64,000 bases of DNA from Haematobia irritans (taxonomy: Eukaryota; Arthropoda; Insecta; Diptera; Muscidae): NCBI RefSeq assembly GCF_050003625.1, contig NC_134398.1, forward strand, positions 26,877,211 to 26,941,210, in the 5' to 3' direction. Shown here piece after piece: positions 10,861 through 23,287 of this stretch. The notes beneath the pieces are model-generated. The model searched no databases and had not been told where the DNA came from. It was given only the letters and a program-made list of their open reading frames with translations. Each line of letters opens with the position of its first letter. Positions within the stretch are counted from its first letter, which is position 1. The position numbers were made by a program, and so were the translations under genes.

Positions 10861-12640
10861 TTTAACTAAAATTTCTCCAATAACCGAAATGATTGTAGTC
10901 AGTCGCCAATGTCAATTATAAAATTAATTGATTTAATTAAAATTTACTTAATTAAATTAAAAAATTTATTAACACAATTAATTCTTATGCTTGTTTTTTT
11001 TTATACCCTCCACCATAGGATGGGCGGTATATTAACTTTGTCATTCCGTTTGTAACACATCGAAATATTGCTCTAAGACCCCATAAAATATATATATTCT
11101 GGGTCGTGATGCATTTCTGAGTCGATCAAGCTATCGACTTGAAACTTGGCACAAGTAGTTGTTATTGATGTAGGTAGGATGGTATTGCAAATGGGCCCTA
11201 TCGGTCCACTTTTACGTATAGCCCCCATATAAACGGACCCCCAAATTTGGCTTGCGATTGCTCTAAGAGAAGAAAATTTTATCCGATCCGGCTGAAATTT
11301 GGTACATGGTGTTAGTATATGGTCTCTAACAACCATGAAAAAATTGGTCCACATCGGTCAATAATTATATATAGCCCCCATATAAACCGATCTCCCGATT
11401 TGGCTTGCGGAGCCTCTAAGAGAAGCAAATTTCATCCGATCCGGTTGAAATTGTTTACATGGTGTTAGTATATCTCTAACAACCATGCAAAAATTGGTCC
11501 ACATCGGTCCATAATTATATATAGCCCCCATATAACCCGATTTTGCTTGCGGAGGCTCTAAGAGAAGCAAATTTCATCCGATCCGGCTGAAATTTGGTAC
11601 ATGGTGTAAGTATATAGTCTCTAATGACAATGCAAAAATTGGTCCACATCAGTCCATAATTATATATACATATATAATTATATATATATATATATATGAC
11701 GCCCGGAGCCTCTTGGAAGACCAAAATTCATCTGATTCAGTTGAAATTTGGTACATGGTGTTAATATATGGCCTCAAACACCCATGCAAAAATTGATCGA
11801 AATCGGTCAATAATTATATATAGGCCCCATATAAACCGATCCCCAGATTTGGCTTCCGGAGCCCCTTGGAAGAGCAAAATTCATCCGATTCGGTTGAAAT
11901 TTGGTACGTGATGTTAGTATATGGTATCCAACAACCATGCAGGAATTGGTTCATATCAGTCCATAATTATATATAGCCCCCATATAAACCGATCCCCAGA
12001 TTTGATCTCCGGTGCCTTTTGGAGAAGCAAAATTCATCCGATCTGGTTGAAATTTGGTACGTGATGGTAGTATATGATATTTAACAGCCATGCCAAAAGT
12101 GGTCCATATCAGTCCATAATCATATATAGCCCCCATATAAACCGATCCCGAGATTTGGTTTTGGAGGCTCTTGGAGGAGCAAATTTCATCCGAGTCAGTT
12201 CGTACATTGTGCTAGTATGTGGCCGTTAACAACCATGCCTAATTAGGTCCATATCGGTCTATAGTCATATATAGCCCTCAGATAAATCGATCTCCAATCA
12301 CACAAAAATTGGTCCAAATCAAGTTAATAATTGTATATAGCCTCCATATAAGCGACCCATATATTTCAATTCTGGCTCTCTACCACGTATGAGAAGTTTT
12401 AAGATACCACAACCCAAGTAGTTCGATTGTGGATGACAGTTTTTAGTACAAGTTTCTATGCAATCCATGGTGGAGGGAACATAAGATTCGGCCTGGCCGA
12501 ACTTACGGCCGTAAATACTTGTTTTAGTTAAAATTGAATCAAATGATTTTTTTTATTTAATTTAAAATAATCCTTTTTAAATTAAAAATGAAATTTTTGT
12601 GATATGTTTTTCTGTGTAAAATTAGAATATTCACAAAATT
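10861..12640. repeat. AT-rich repeat R2, second copy, split by an insertion
   Basis: The second direct copy runs 10861-11000 and resumes at 12522-12640. Comparing it with copy 1 (gtgcttgatttttaaaaatt) shows that 11002-12521 is an insertion after gcttg. A third, partial copy follows the 125-bp satellite at about 14825-15030 (gaatgtatactttggcaa appears there twice). Confidence 0.6.
11002..12521 (-). mobile_element. TATACCC element, family 1, copy E1
   Basis: Bounded on the left by TATACCCTCCACCAT with a following inverted GGATGGG, and on the right by ATGGTGGAGGGA, then CGGCCTGGCCG and ACGGCCGTAAATACTTG. The two ends therefore carry inverted TACCCTCCACCAT motifs plus a GGCCAGGCC-type palindrome. 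The interior is a degenerate tandem array of about 153-bp units (for example 11817, 11970, 12123), each with a TATATAGCCCCCATATAAAC box. Minus-strand frames such as 11073-11354 and 11951-12136 read these units and are not genes. Nonautonomous; the class is uncertain, though a Helentron/DINE-like origin would fit the palindromes, T-rich target and central tandem repeats. Confidence 0.75.
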
Positions 12641-14815
12641 TCATTTTTTTAGGATTTGGGTTGATTTTTAAATTTTTGGAGGGTGGTCACGAATTAGTGT
12701 CCTTTACGCTTAGTTTAGGTGATATGGCCATAAGAAGTTTTTCATATAAAAATTTAAATTTTTTAGGATATGGATGGATTTTTCAATTTTTCGAGGGTGG
12801 TCACGAATTATCGTCCTTTTCGCTCTAGGACGCATATTTAAGGAGATATGGCCAAAACAAGTTTTTCATATAAAAATTTCAATTTTTTTAGGATTTGGGT
12901 GGATTTTCCAATTTTTTGAGGGTGGTCACGAATTATCGTCCTTTCCGCTCTCGGCCGCATATTTAAGGAGATATGGCCAAAACAAGTTTTTCATATAAGA
13001 ATTTAAATTTTTTTTTAGGATTTGGGTGAATTTTTCAATTTTTTGATGATGGTCACGAATTATCGTCCTTTTCGCTCTAGAAAGCATATTTAAGAAGCTT
13101 TGGCAAAAAAAAAGTTTTTCATATAAACATTTAAATTTTTAGGATTTGGATGGATTTTTCAATATTTTTGAGGGTGGTCACGAATTATAGTCCTTTTCGC
13201 TCTAGGACGCATATTTAAGGAGATATGGCCAAAAGAATTTTTTCATATTAAAATTGTAATTTTTTGTAGGATTTGTGTGGATTTTTCAATTTTCGAGGGT
13301 GGTCACGAATTATCGTCCTTTTCGCTCTAGAAAGCATATTTAAGGAGCTTTGGCCAAGACAAGTTTTTCATATAAAAATTTAAATTTTTTTAGGATTTGG
13401 ATGGATTTTTCAATTTTTTGAGGGTGGTCACGAATTATCGTCCTTTTCGCTCTAGGACTCATATTTAAGGAGATATGGCCAAAACAAGTTTTTCATATAA
13501 AAATTTAAATTTTTTTAGGATTTGGGTGGATTTTCCAATTTTTTGAGGGTGGTCACAAATTATCGTACTTTTCGCTCTAGAAAGCATATTTAAGGAGCTT
13601 TGGCAAAAAAAAGTTTTTCATATAAACATTTAAATTTTTAGGATTTGGATGGATTTTTAAAATTTTTGAGGGTGGTCACGAATTATCGTCCTTTCCGCTC
13701 TAGGACGCATATTTAAGGAGATATGGCCAAAACAAGTTTTTCATATAAGAATTTCAATTTTTTTTTAGTATTTGGGTGGATTTTTCAATTTTTTGAGGGT
13801 GGTCACGAATTATCGTCGTTTCCGCTCTAAGAGCATATTTAAGGAGATATGGCCAAAACAAGTTTTTCATATAAGAATTTAATTTTTTTTTTTAGGATTT
13901 GGGTGAATTTTTCAATTTTTTGAGGATGGTCACGAATTATCATCCTTTTCGCTCTAGAAAGCATATTTAAGGAGCTTTGGCAAAACAAGCTTTTCATATA
14001 AAAATTTAATTTTTTTTTTATGATTTGGCTGGATTTTTAAATTTTTGAGGGAGGTCACGAATTATCGTCCTTTGCGCTCTAGAACGCATATTTAAGAAGC
14101 TTTGGCCAAAACAAGTTTTTCATATAAAAACTTTAATTTTTTTTACGATTTGGGTGGATTTTTCAATATTTTTGAGGGTGGTCACGAATTATAGTCCTTT
14201 GCGCTCTAGAACGCATATTTAAGAAGCTTTGGCCAAAACAAGTTTTTCATATAAAAACTTTAATTTTTTTTTAGGATTTGGGTGGATTTTTCAATATTTT
14301 TGAGGGTGGTCACGAATTATAGTCCTTTTCGCTCTAGGACGCATATTTAATGAGATATGGCCAAAACAAGTTTTTCATATTAAAATTTTAATTTTTTTTA
14401 GGATATGGGTGGATTTTTAAATTTTTTGAGGGTGGTCACGAATTATAGTCCTTTTCGCTCTAGGACGCATATTTAAGGAGATATGGCCATAAGAAGTTTT
14501 TCATATAAAAATTTAAATTTTATTTATAATTTGGATGGATTTTTAAATTTTTGGAGGGTGGTCAAGAATTATCGTCCTTTTCGCTCTAGAAAGCATATTT
14601 AAGGAGCTTTGGCCAAGACAAGTTTTTCATATAAAAATTTAAATTTTTTTAGGATTTGGATGGATTTTTCAATTTTTTGAGGGTGGTCACGAATTATCGC
14701 CCTTTTCGCTCTAGGACTCATATTTAAGGAGATATGGCCAAAACAAGTTTTTCATATAAAAATTTAATTTTTTTTTAGAATTTGAGTGGATTTTTCAATT
14801 TTTGGAGGGTGATCA
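12640..14815 (+). repeat. 125-bp satellite, about 17 copies
   Basis: Tandem units of about 125 bp (GGTCAC starts at 12685, 12799, 12924, 13051, 13176 and so on). The core is GAGGGTGGTCACGAATTATC, then CGTCCTTTTCGCTCTAGGAC, then CATATTTAAGGAGATATGGC, then an A/T-rich spacer. Units fall into types with AGGACGC or AGAAAGC and with AGATATGG or AGCTTTGG, and these types alternate, which suggests a two-unit higher order. Plus-strand frames at 12604-12998 read through this repeat and are artefacts. Confidence 0.85.
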
Positions 14816-15030
14816 CAATTTTAATCTAGAGCTCTGGAATGTATACTTTGGCAAAATAAAATCTTAGTTGAATCAATAAAATTTGTTTATTTTAAAATTA
14901 AAGTAAAATTTTAATGGAAACAATTTTTGTGATATTTTTGTTTGTATATAATTTGAAAAATAATTCTATCAATAATCTTATCCAATGTAATTTTTTCTGG
15001 GCTCTAAAACGAATGTATACTTTGGCAAGG

Positions 15031-16379
15031 ACGAAGATTTTTAGAAACATTTTTTAATATTTTATAATCTTTTTAAAATTTAATTAAATTGAAAAAATAA
15101 AAAAAAACTGTCGTTTTTGTTAATAGCTTATGTTTTCAGTTAATTCTTGTGATTGTTTTTTTTTTTTAGTATGCTCTATTTTGCTTTATTTTAATCATTT
15201 TTGTAATTGACCTTTCTAAAAATATACATTATTCTCCTAAGTCCTAGAAGTAGGCGCCATTTTTCTTCATTTATTAAATCGCACATAACTTTTTTGTGTA
15301 AGCATGTGAGGCTTAATTTTGTGGTCTTGCTTTGTGTGAATTGTTTTAACAGCAATTATTTTTAAACAAAATTAAAAGACCACAAAAAATGCTGCCTAAT
15401 AACTTAAATGTCACACATCCAAAACTTTTTCATCATATTTTAGATATTCCACCATATACACATACAGTCAAACCACTTAGAACTGATCAACCATGGTCGC
15501 CTAAATTATGTCCACATTTGGGAGATGTCCAGTTAAGTGGTGTTAATTGTAATCTGCAGGTATAGCAAATGTCTCATGAATATTGTCCACTTTTGAGTGG
15601 TGTTCTCATTTCAGAATTTCATAGCATGAGAAGTTTCACTGTACATACAAATGAAAAGGAATTTGTTTTAGTCGAATATATTGTCCTAAAAGTATGCACC
15701 ATTTTTTGCTGTTTACATTCACGTTGTTCTCAAAAGTCTGGTTTTGATTTGTCCGGCATGTAGTATATGTTGAGACATACCTACTTGTACATATATAGAG
15801 CGTAAATATGGGTTCCTCTTTATGTATATTCCAGGAGTTCTTCGGTTTATTTCGTTTGTGTGTGTGTGTGTGGGAAAATGTATAGGAGGATAAATACAAA
15901 CTAGAGCAAGGCAACCACTGAATTTTAATGGCTTTTATATGGTATTTTATTGTCATACTTGAAAAAATGCCAAAATTGTTAAACTTCTATGATGTGAGGG
16001 AATTCGTTTGTATGTTGTTAAGGATTCTACAAAACTGTTCTCCTCTTAATCATGTTTTGTTTTTTTCATGCTAAGATATTATTTGCCTTCCAAAAAAAAA
16101 TGGTATTTTCATAGAAAATATGAGAGTATGTTGTCCATTTCAGGGGTTTTTAATTCGATGAAATATTATAAATAAAATATTTCTTAAAATATTTATATTG
16201 TACGCTCAAGGAATATTGTTAGCTTTAATCTTATTAAAAATCTTCATAGCGACGATATTATTCTTATGACTCAGATTGTATCTTGCAGTACTCAGAAAAA
16301 CCGACTTAGAAATACTGAATTTTGGCCATTTATCTATGTTTTAAATGTTCATTTAATAGAGATCGACAATGGTATTGAT
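15031..16379. other. Mostly unique AT-rich DNA
   Basis: No gene recognised. It contains a short (GT)n tract at about 15857-15872 and weak, SINE-like fragments around 15460-15600. The frames at 15569-15763 (+) and 15636-15956 (-) overlap each other, lack recognisable domains and are treated as chance. Confidence 0.45.
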
Positions 16380-17559
16380 CCCATAGTAAATCAGGTTCCC
16401 CCATGAACTGTTGAAAATTTTGAAAAAAGTGTTCCACTTTTCAAAAGAGTGTGCCATTTTTTTTATTGCAAGTGAAACCTTTTGTACCACATACAATCGA
16501 CCTAATGTGTCCGATATTATAATTTTGAGCAGTTTTTCTTCTCAAACCATGGAGTTACAATTGTTGCGCCTGAAAATATGCAAAAAAAAATATGTTCTAA
16601 CTAAATCGGGGTTTCCCATTAACTGTTAACTTCAACGATTGATTTTTCGATGAAGTGGAGATAAAAATAATTGGTGGCTTTATTTGGATCTTATTTGGAA
16701 AAATGTGTGCCATTTTTTTAATGCCAGTGAAACTTTTTTTACCACTTTATAGAATATCACAATAAAATTGTGGATGTGAGTGGTACCTTAACCTACAATT
16801 GAACTAATGTGTCCGATATTATACTTTGTAGCAATTTTTCCTTCTCAAGCCGTAGTTGTAAAATTGTAAAGCCTGAAAATATGCAAAAAAATATGTACTA
16901 ACTAAATCGGGTTTTACCAATAACTGTTAACTTCAGCTATTCATTTTTTCGATGAAGTGTGCCACTTTTTGGGCCACTTTTCAAAGGAGTGTGCCATTTT
17001 TTTTTATTGCAAGTGAAACCTTTTGTACCACATACAATCGACCTAATGTGTCCGATATTATAATTTTGAGCAGTTTTTCTTCTCAAACCATGGAGTTACA
17101 ATTGTTGCGCCTGAAAATATGCAAAAAAAATATGTTCTAACTAAATCGGGGTTTCCCATTAACTGTTAACTTCAACGATTGATTTTTCGATGAAGTGGAG
17201 ATAAAAATAATTGTTGGCTTTATTTAGATCTTATTTGGAAAAATGTGTGCCACTTTTCAAAAGAGTGTGCCATTTTTTTAATGCCAGTGAAACTTTTTTT
17301 TACCACTTTGTAGAATATCACAATAAAATTGTGGATGTGATTGGTACCTTTACCTACAATTGAACTAATGTGTCCGATATTATACTTTTTAGCAATTTTT
17401 CCTTCTCAAACCATAGTGTTAAAATTGTAGAGCCTGAAAATATGCAAAAAACAAATGTACTAACTAAATCGGGTTTTGCCAATGACTGTTAACTTCATCG
17501 ATTCATTTTTCGATCAAGTGTGCCACTTTTTGGGCCACTTTTCAAAGGAGTGTGCTATT
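16380..17559 (+). repeat. 300/540-bp tandem repeat R3, part 1
   Basis: Units contain GAGTGTGCCATTTTT, ATTGCAAGTGAAACC, CTAATGTGTCCGATATTAT, GCCTGAAAATATGC and CTAAATCGGG (16601, 16902, 17141, 17463). Alternate units are much closer to each other: 16549-16660 recurs at 17090-17200, a 540-bp higher-order period made of about 300- and 240-bp subunits. It continues after the insertion at 17560-19299. Short frames (16411-16629, 16952-17140) are the same repeat peptide twice. Confidence 0.75.
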
Positions 17560-17696
17560 TATACCCTTCACCACTACTGTGGTACAGGGTATAATAAGTT
17601 TGTGCATTTGTATGTAACGCCAAGAAGGAAAAGTCTGAGACCCATCGTTTAGTATACCGATCGTCTTAGAATTGAATTCTGAGTCGATTTAGCGAT

Positions 17697-17728
17697 GTCC
17701 GTCTGTCTGTCTGTCTGTCTGTCTGTCC
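17697..17728. repeat. (GTCT)n microsatellite
   Basis: Seven or so tandem GTCT units, slightly interrupted after the run, in the head of the family-2 element. Equivalent GTCCGTCC/ACGG tracts occur at the same relative place in family-1 copies at 25265 and 46635. The 63-codon frame through it is an artefact. Confidence 0.85.
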
Positions 17729-18709
17729 GCCTGTCAGTCTGTCTGTTGATGTATTTTTGTGTGCAAAGTACAGCTCGCAAAGTACAGCCTGTTTCGGCTC
17801 AAAGACGATCCCTATTGATTTTGGAAAAAAATCGGTTCAGATTTAGATATAGCTGTCATATATATTTCTCACCGATTTGGTCATAATTGGCGTGTATATC
17901 AACCGATCTTCCTCAAATTCCGTACATCCGAATATTTTATGGGTCTAAAAAAACTTGCAAAATATCAACCAAATCGGTTCAGATTTAGATATAGCTCCCA
18001 TATATAGCTTTCGCCCGATTTACACTCATTTGCCCACAGAGGCCAATTTTTAACTCCGATTTAGTTGAAATTTTGCACAGCGAGTAGAATTAGCATTGTA
18101 ACTATGCTTGCCAAATTTGGTTGAAATCGGATCAGATTTGGATATATCTCCCATATATAGCTTTCGCCCGATTTACACTCATATGACCACAGGGGCCAAT
18201 TTTTAACTCCGATTTAGTTGAAATTTTGCACAGGGAGTAGAAGTAGCATTGTAACTATGCGTGCCAAATTTGGTTGAAATCGGTTCAGATTTGGATATAT
18301 CTCAAATATATAGCTTTCGCCCGATTTACACTCATATGACCACAGAGGCCAATTTTTAACTCTGATTTAGTTGAAATTTTGCACAGGGAGTAGAATTAGC
18401 ATTGTAGCTACGCGTGCCAAATTTGGTTGAAATCGGTTCAGATTTAGATATATCTCCCATATATAGCTTTCGCCCGATTTACACTCATATGACCACAGAG
18501 GTCAATTTTTAACTCCGATTTAGTTGAAATTTTGCACAGAGAGTAGAATTAGCATTGTTGCTATGTGTGCCAAATTTGGTTGAAATCGGTTCAGATTTAG
18601 ATATAGCTCCCAAATATATGTTTTTCTGATTTCGACCAACATTTTCCTTGTAAAATCGCCAATGCTTAGTCGAGAAGTTGTAGAAATGACTCTAATTTTC
18701 CTAAACTTG

Positions 18710-18978
<269 letters not shown>

Positions 18979-19299
18979 GCGATAAATCATCAATAAACTT
19001 TTGCGAAGTTTCCTTAAAATTGCTTCCGATTTAAATGTTTCCCATATTTTTTTTTTACTAAAATTGTGTTCCACCCTAGTGCATTAGCCAACTTAAATTT
19101 TGAGTCTATAGATTTTGTAGAAGTCTATCAAACTCTGTCCAAATCGAGTGATATTTAAATGTATGTATTTGGGACAAACCTTTATATATAGCCCCCAACA
19201 CATTTGACGGATGTGATATGGTATCGAAAATTTAGATCTACAAAGTGGTGCAGGGTATAATATAGTCGGCCCCGCCCGACTTTAGACTTTCCTTACTTG

Positions 19300-20538
19300 T
19301 TTTTTATTGCAAGTGACACCATCTGTGCAATATCTGTGCAATTTTTTTGAAAATTTCAATCAAGTTGCGGATGTGATTGGTGCCTTAAGTTACAGTCGAA
19401 CTAAAAATATATTTTTGGCCAAATTGTAACGCCTGAGAATATGCAAAGAAATTTGTTTGCACTACGTTAACCGGGTTCTCCTAAAAACAGTTTATGTAAA
19501 AGATTGATTTCTCCACAAAAAAGAGAGATAAAATAATTGTTGGCTTTAGTTAGATCTAATTTGGAAAAAAGTGTGCCACTTTTCAAAAGAGTGTGTCATT
19601 TTTTGATGCAAGTGAAACTTTTTTGCCACTTTTTAGAAAATTTCAATAAAATTGTGGATTTGATTGGTGCCTTAAACTACAATCGAACTAATGTGTCCAA
19701 TACTGTAACACTGAGCAATTTTTCCTTCTCAATTGTGGCGCCTGAAAATATGCAAACAAATTTATTTTATAACTAAATCGGGTTTTCCCATTAACTGTTG
19801 ACTGCAACGATTTATTTTTCGATGAAGTGGAGATAAAATAATTGTTGGGTTTATTTAGATCTAATTTGAAAAAAATTGTGCCACTTTTGTGTCACTTTTC
19901 AAAGGAGTGTGCCATTTTTTTATTGCAAGTGACACTGTTTATGACACTCTTTCGAAAACTTCAATAACATTGCGAATGTGATTGGTGCCTTAACTTACAG
20001 TCGAACTAATAATATAATTTTGAGCAAATTTTCCTTCTCGAACCATACACACAATTGTTAATTCGATGCAATTTTGGCGCCTGAAAATATGCAAACAATT
20101 TCTATAGTAAGTAAATCGGGTTTTCCCATAAACTATTCACTTCAACGATTGACTTTCGATGCAGTTGGAGATAAAATGATGTTTGGGAGCCACCGTGATA
20201 CAATGGTTAATATGCCCGCCTTTCATATAAAGGTTCTTGGGTTCAAATTCTGTTTCGACCGAACATCCGAAAGTTTTTCAGTGGTGTCCTATCCTCGGTC
20301 AGTAACGATGGTGACATTTCTGCGTGTCTCAAAGCTTCTCTAAGAGGTTTCTCCGCACCGTATCACAATGGACTGAACAGTCTAAGTGAGTCTGAAATAA
20401 AGGGCTGCCGCTATACCTAAGCCAAATTAACACGGTTTGGTTTATTTAGATCAAATTTGAAAAAGTGTGATACTTTTCAAAATCATCATTTATTGCCACT
20501 TTTATTTGTGCCACTTTTTATAAACTCTCAATCTGGCG
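19300..20538 (+). repeat. 300-bp tandem repeat R3, part 2
   Basis: Continuation of R3 after element F2a, with CTAAATCGGG at 19771 and its counterpart gtaaatcggg at 20111, and repeated GTGTGCCACTTTT boxes. It is interrupted again by the SINE at 20187-20434. The last unit breaks off at the 29-bp element at 20539. Confidence 0.7.
20187..20434 (+). mobile_element. tRNA-derived SINE, family 1, flanked by GTTTGG
   Basis: Begins GAGCCACCGTGATACAATGG (an aged A-box region) and keeps a B-box-like GGGTTCAAATTC about 30 bp later; the body carries the ctcaaagcttctctaag and gtatcacaatggactgaac segments. Short direct repeats GTTTGG at 20181-20186 and 20435-20440 flank it, and R3 sequence resumes on the right, so these are a likely target duplication. 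Internal substitutions show it is old. Confidence 0.75.
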
Positions 20539-23287
20539 GTTGCCACAGTTGATTGAAATTCTACTAAAAATGGTAGAATTTTTGCTGTTTGGTACATTGG
20601 TAGAATTTTTAATATTTTGGTAGATTTCGCAAAATATTCATCTTCATAAATTTTGTATAGAAATAAAATTTTGACAAAAGTTTCTATAGAAATACAATTT
20701 CGACAAAATTTTCTATAGAAATACAATTTTGACAAAATTTTCATAGAAATAAAATTTGGACAAAATTTTCTATAAAAATAAAATTTTGACAAAATTTTCT
20801 ATAGAAATAAAATTTTGACAAAATTTTCTATAGAAATAAAATTTGGACAAAATTTTCTATAAAAATTAAATTTTGACAAATTTTTCCATTTTTTATAGAA
20901 ATAAAGTATTGACAAAATTTTCTATAGAAATAAAATTTGGACAAAATTTTAATTTTCTATAGAAATAAAATTTTGACAAAATTTTCTATAGAAACAAAAA
21001 TTTTGACAAAATTTTCTATAGAAATACAATTTTGACAAAATTTTCTATAAAAATTAAATTTTGACAAAATTTTCTATAGAAACAAAAAATTTTGACAAAA
21101 TTTTCTATAAAAATACAATTTTGACAAAATTTTCTATAGAAACAAAATTATGACAAAATTTTCTATAGAAATAAAAAATTTGACAAAGTTTTCTATAAAA
21201 ATTAAATTTTGACAAAATTTTCTATAGAAACAAAAATGTTTACAACATTTTCTATAAAAATAAAATTTTGACAAAAGTTTCTATAGAAATATAATTTCGA
21301 CAAAATTTTCTACAGAAATACAATTTTGACAAAATTTTCATAGAAATAAAATTTGGACAAAATTTTCTATAAAAATAAAATTTTGACAAAGTTTTCATAG
21401 AAATAAAATGTTGACAAAATTTTCTATAGAAATAAAATTTGGACAAAATTTTCTATAAAAATTAAATTTTGACAAATTTTTCCATTTTTTATAGAAATAA
21501 AGTATTGACAAAATTTTCTATAGAAATAAAATTTACTATAGAAATAAAATTTTTACAAAATTTTCTATAGAAGCAAAAATTTTGACAAAATTTTCTATAG
21601 AAACAAGAATTTTGACAAAATTTTCTATAGAAATATAGTTTTGACAAAATTTTCAATAGAAATAAAATTTTGACAAAATTTTCTATGGAAATAAAATTTT
21701 GACAAACTTTCCTATAAAAATACAATTTTGACAAAATTTTCTATAGAAACAAAATTATGACAAAATTTTCTAACGAAATAAAAAATTTGACAAAGTTTTC
21801 TATAAAAATTAAATTTTGACAAAATTTTCTATAGAAACAAAAATGTTTACAACATTTTCTATAAAAATAAAATTTTGACATAAATTTCTATAGAAATAAA
21901 TTGTAGACAAAATTTTCTATAGAAATACAATTTTGACAAAATTTTCATAGAAATAAAATTTGGACAAAATTTTCTATAAAAATAAAATTTTGACAAAATT
22001 TTCATAGAAATAAAATGTTGACAAAATTTTCTATAGAAATAAAATTTGGACAAAATTTTCTATAAAAATTAAATTTTGACAAATTTTTCCATTTTTTATA
22101 GAAATAAAGTATTGACAAAATTTTCTATAGAAATAAAATTTTGACAAAATTTTAATTTTCTATAGAAATAAAATTTTGACAAAATTTTAATTTTCTATAG
22201 AAATAAAATTTTGACAAAATATTCTATAGAAACAAAAATTTTGACAAAATTTTCTATAGAAACAAGAATTTTGACAAAATTTTCTATAGAAATAAAGTTT
22301 TGACAAAATTTTCAATAGAAATAAAATTTTGACAAAATTTTCTATAGAAATAAAATTTTGACAGACTTTCCTATAAAAATACAATTTTGACAAAATTTTT
22401 TATAGAAACAAAATTATGACAAAATTTTCTAAAGAAATAAAAAATTTGACAAAGTTTTCTATAAAAATTAAATTTTGACAAAATTTTCTATAGAAACAAA
22501 AATGTTTACAACATTTTCTATAAAAATAAAATTTTGACATAAATTTCTATAGAAATAAATTGTAGACAAAATTTTCTATAGAAATAAAATCTGGACAAAA
22601 TTTTCTATAGACATACAATTTTGACAAAATTTTCTATAGAAAAAAATTTTTACAAAATTTTACAAAATACAATTTTGACAAAATTTTCTATAGAAATAAA
22701 ATTTTGACAAAATTTTCTATAGAAATAAAAATTTTGACATAATTTTCTATAAAAATTAGTTTTGACAACATTTTCTATAGACATAAAATATTGACAAAAT
22801 TTTCCATTTTTTATAGAAATAAAATTTTGACAAAATTATAAATAGAAATAAAATTATCTATAGAAATAAAATTTTGACAAAATTTTCTATGAAAATAAAA
22901 TTTTGGCAAAATTTTCTATAGAAATAAAATTTTGACAGAATTTTCTATAGAAATAAAATTTTGACAACATTTTCTATAAAAATTAAAATTTGACAAAATA
23001 TTCTATAGAAATAAAATCTTGACAAAAGTTTCCAATCAAATACAATTTTGACAAAGTTTTCTATAGAAATAAAATTTTGAGACAATTTTCTATAGAAATA
23101 AAATTTTGATACAATTTTCTATAGAAATAAAATTTTGACAAAATTTTCTATAGAAACAAAAATTTTGACAAAATTTTCTATAAAAATAATATTTTGACAA
23201 AATTGTTTATAGAATTTAATATTTGCAAAATAATTTTTGTTTGTTTTTGCCAAATGTTGGTAGTATATATTTGGCTCGAGTGGCAAC
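20539..23287 (-). mobile_element. Complete 29-bp minisatellite element (B)
   Basis: The clearest whole copy. The left end is GTTGCCAC followed by about 90 bp rich in GGTAGA motifs (end I); the right end is GTAGTATATATTTGGCTCGAG followed by TGGCAAC (end II), giving terminal inverted repeats GTTGCCAC/GTGGCAAC. Between them is about 2.6 kb of 29-bp units in GAC orientation. A TTTTTCCATTTTTTATAG marker recurs at 20881, 21477 and 22084, showing a higher-order unit of about 600 bp in three copies. Flanking dinucleotide CG on both sides may be a target duplication but is too short to be sure. There is no transposase frame. Confidence 0.8.
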
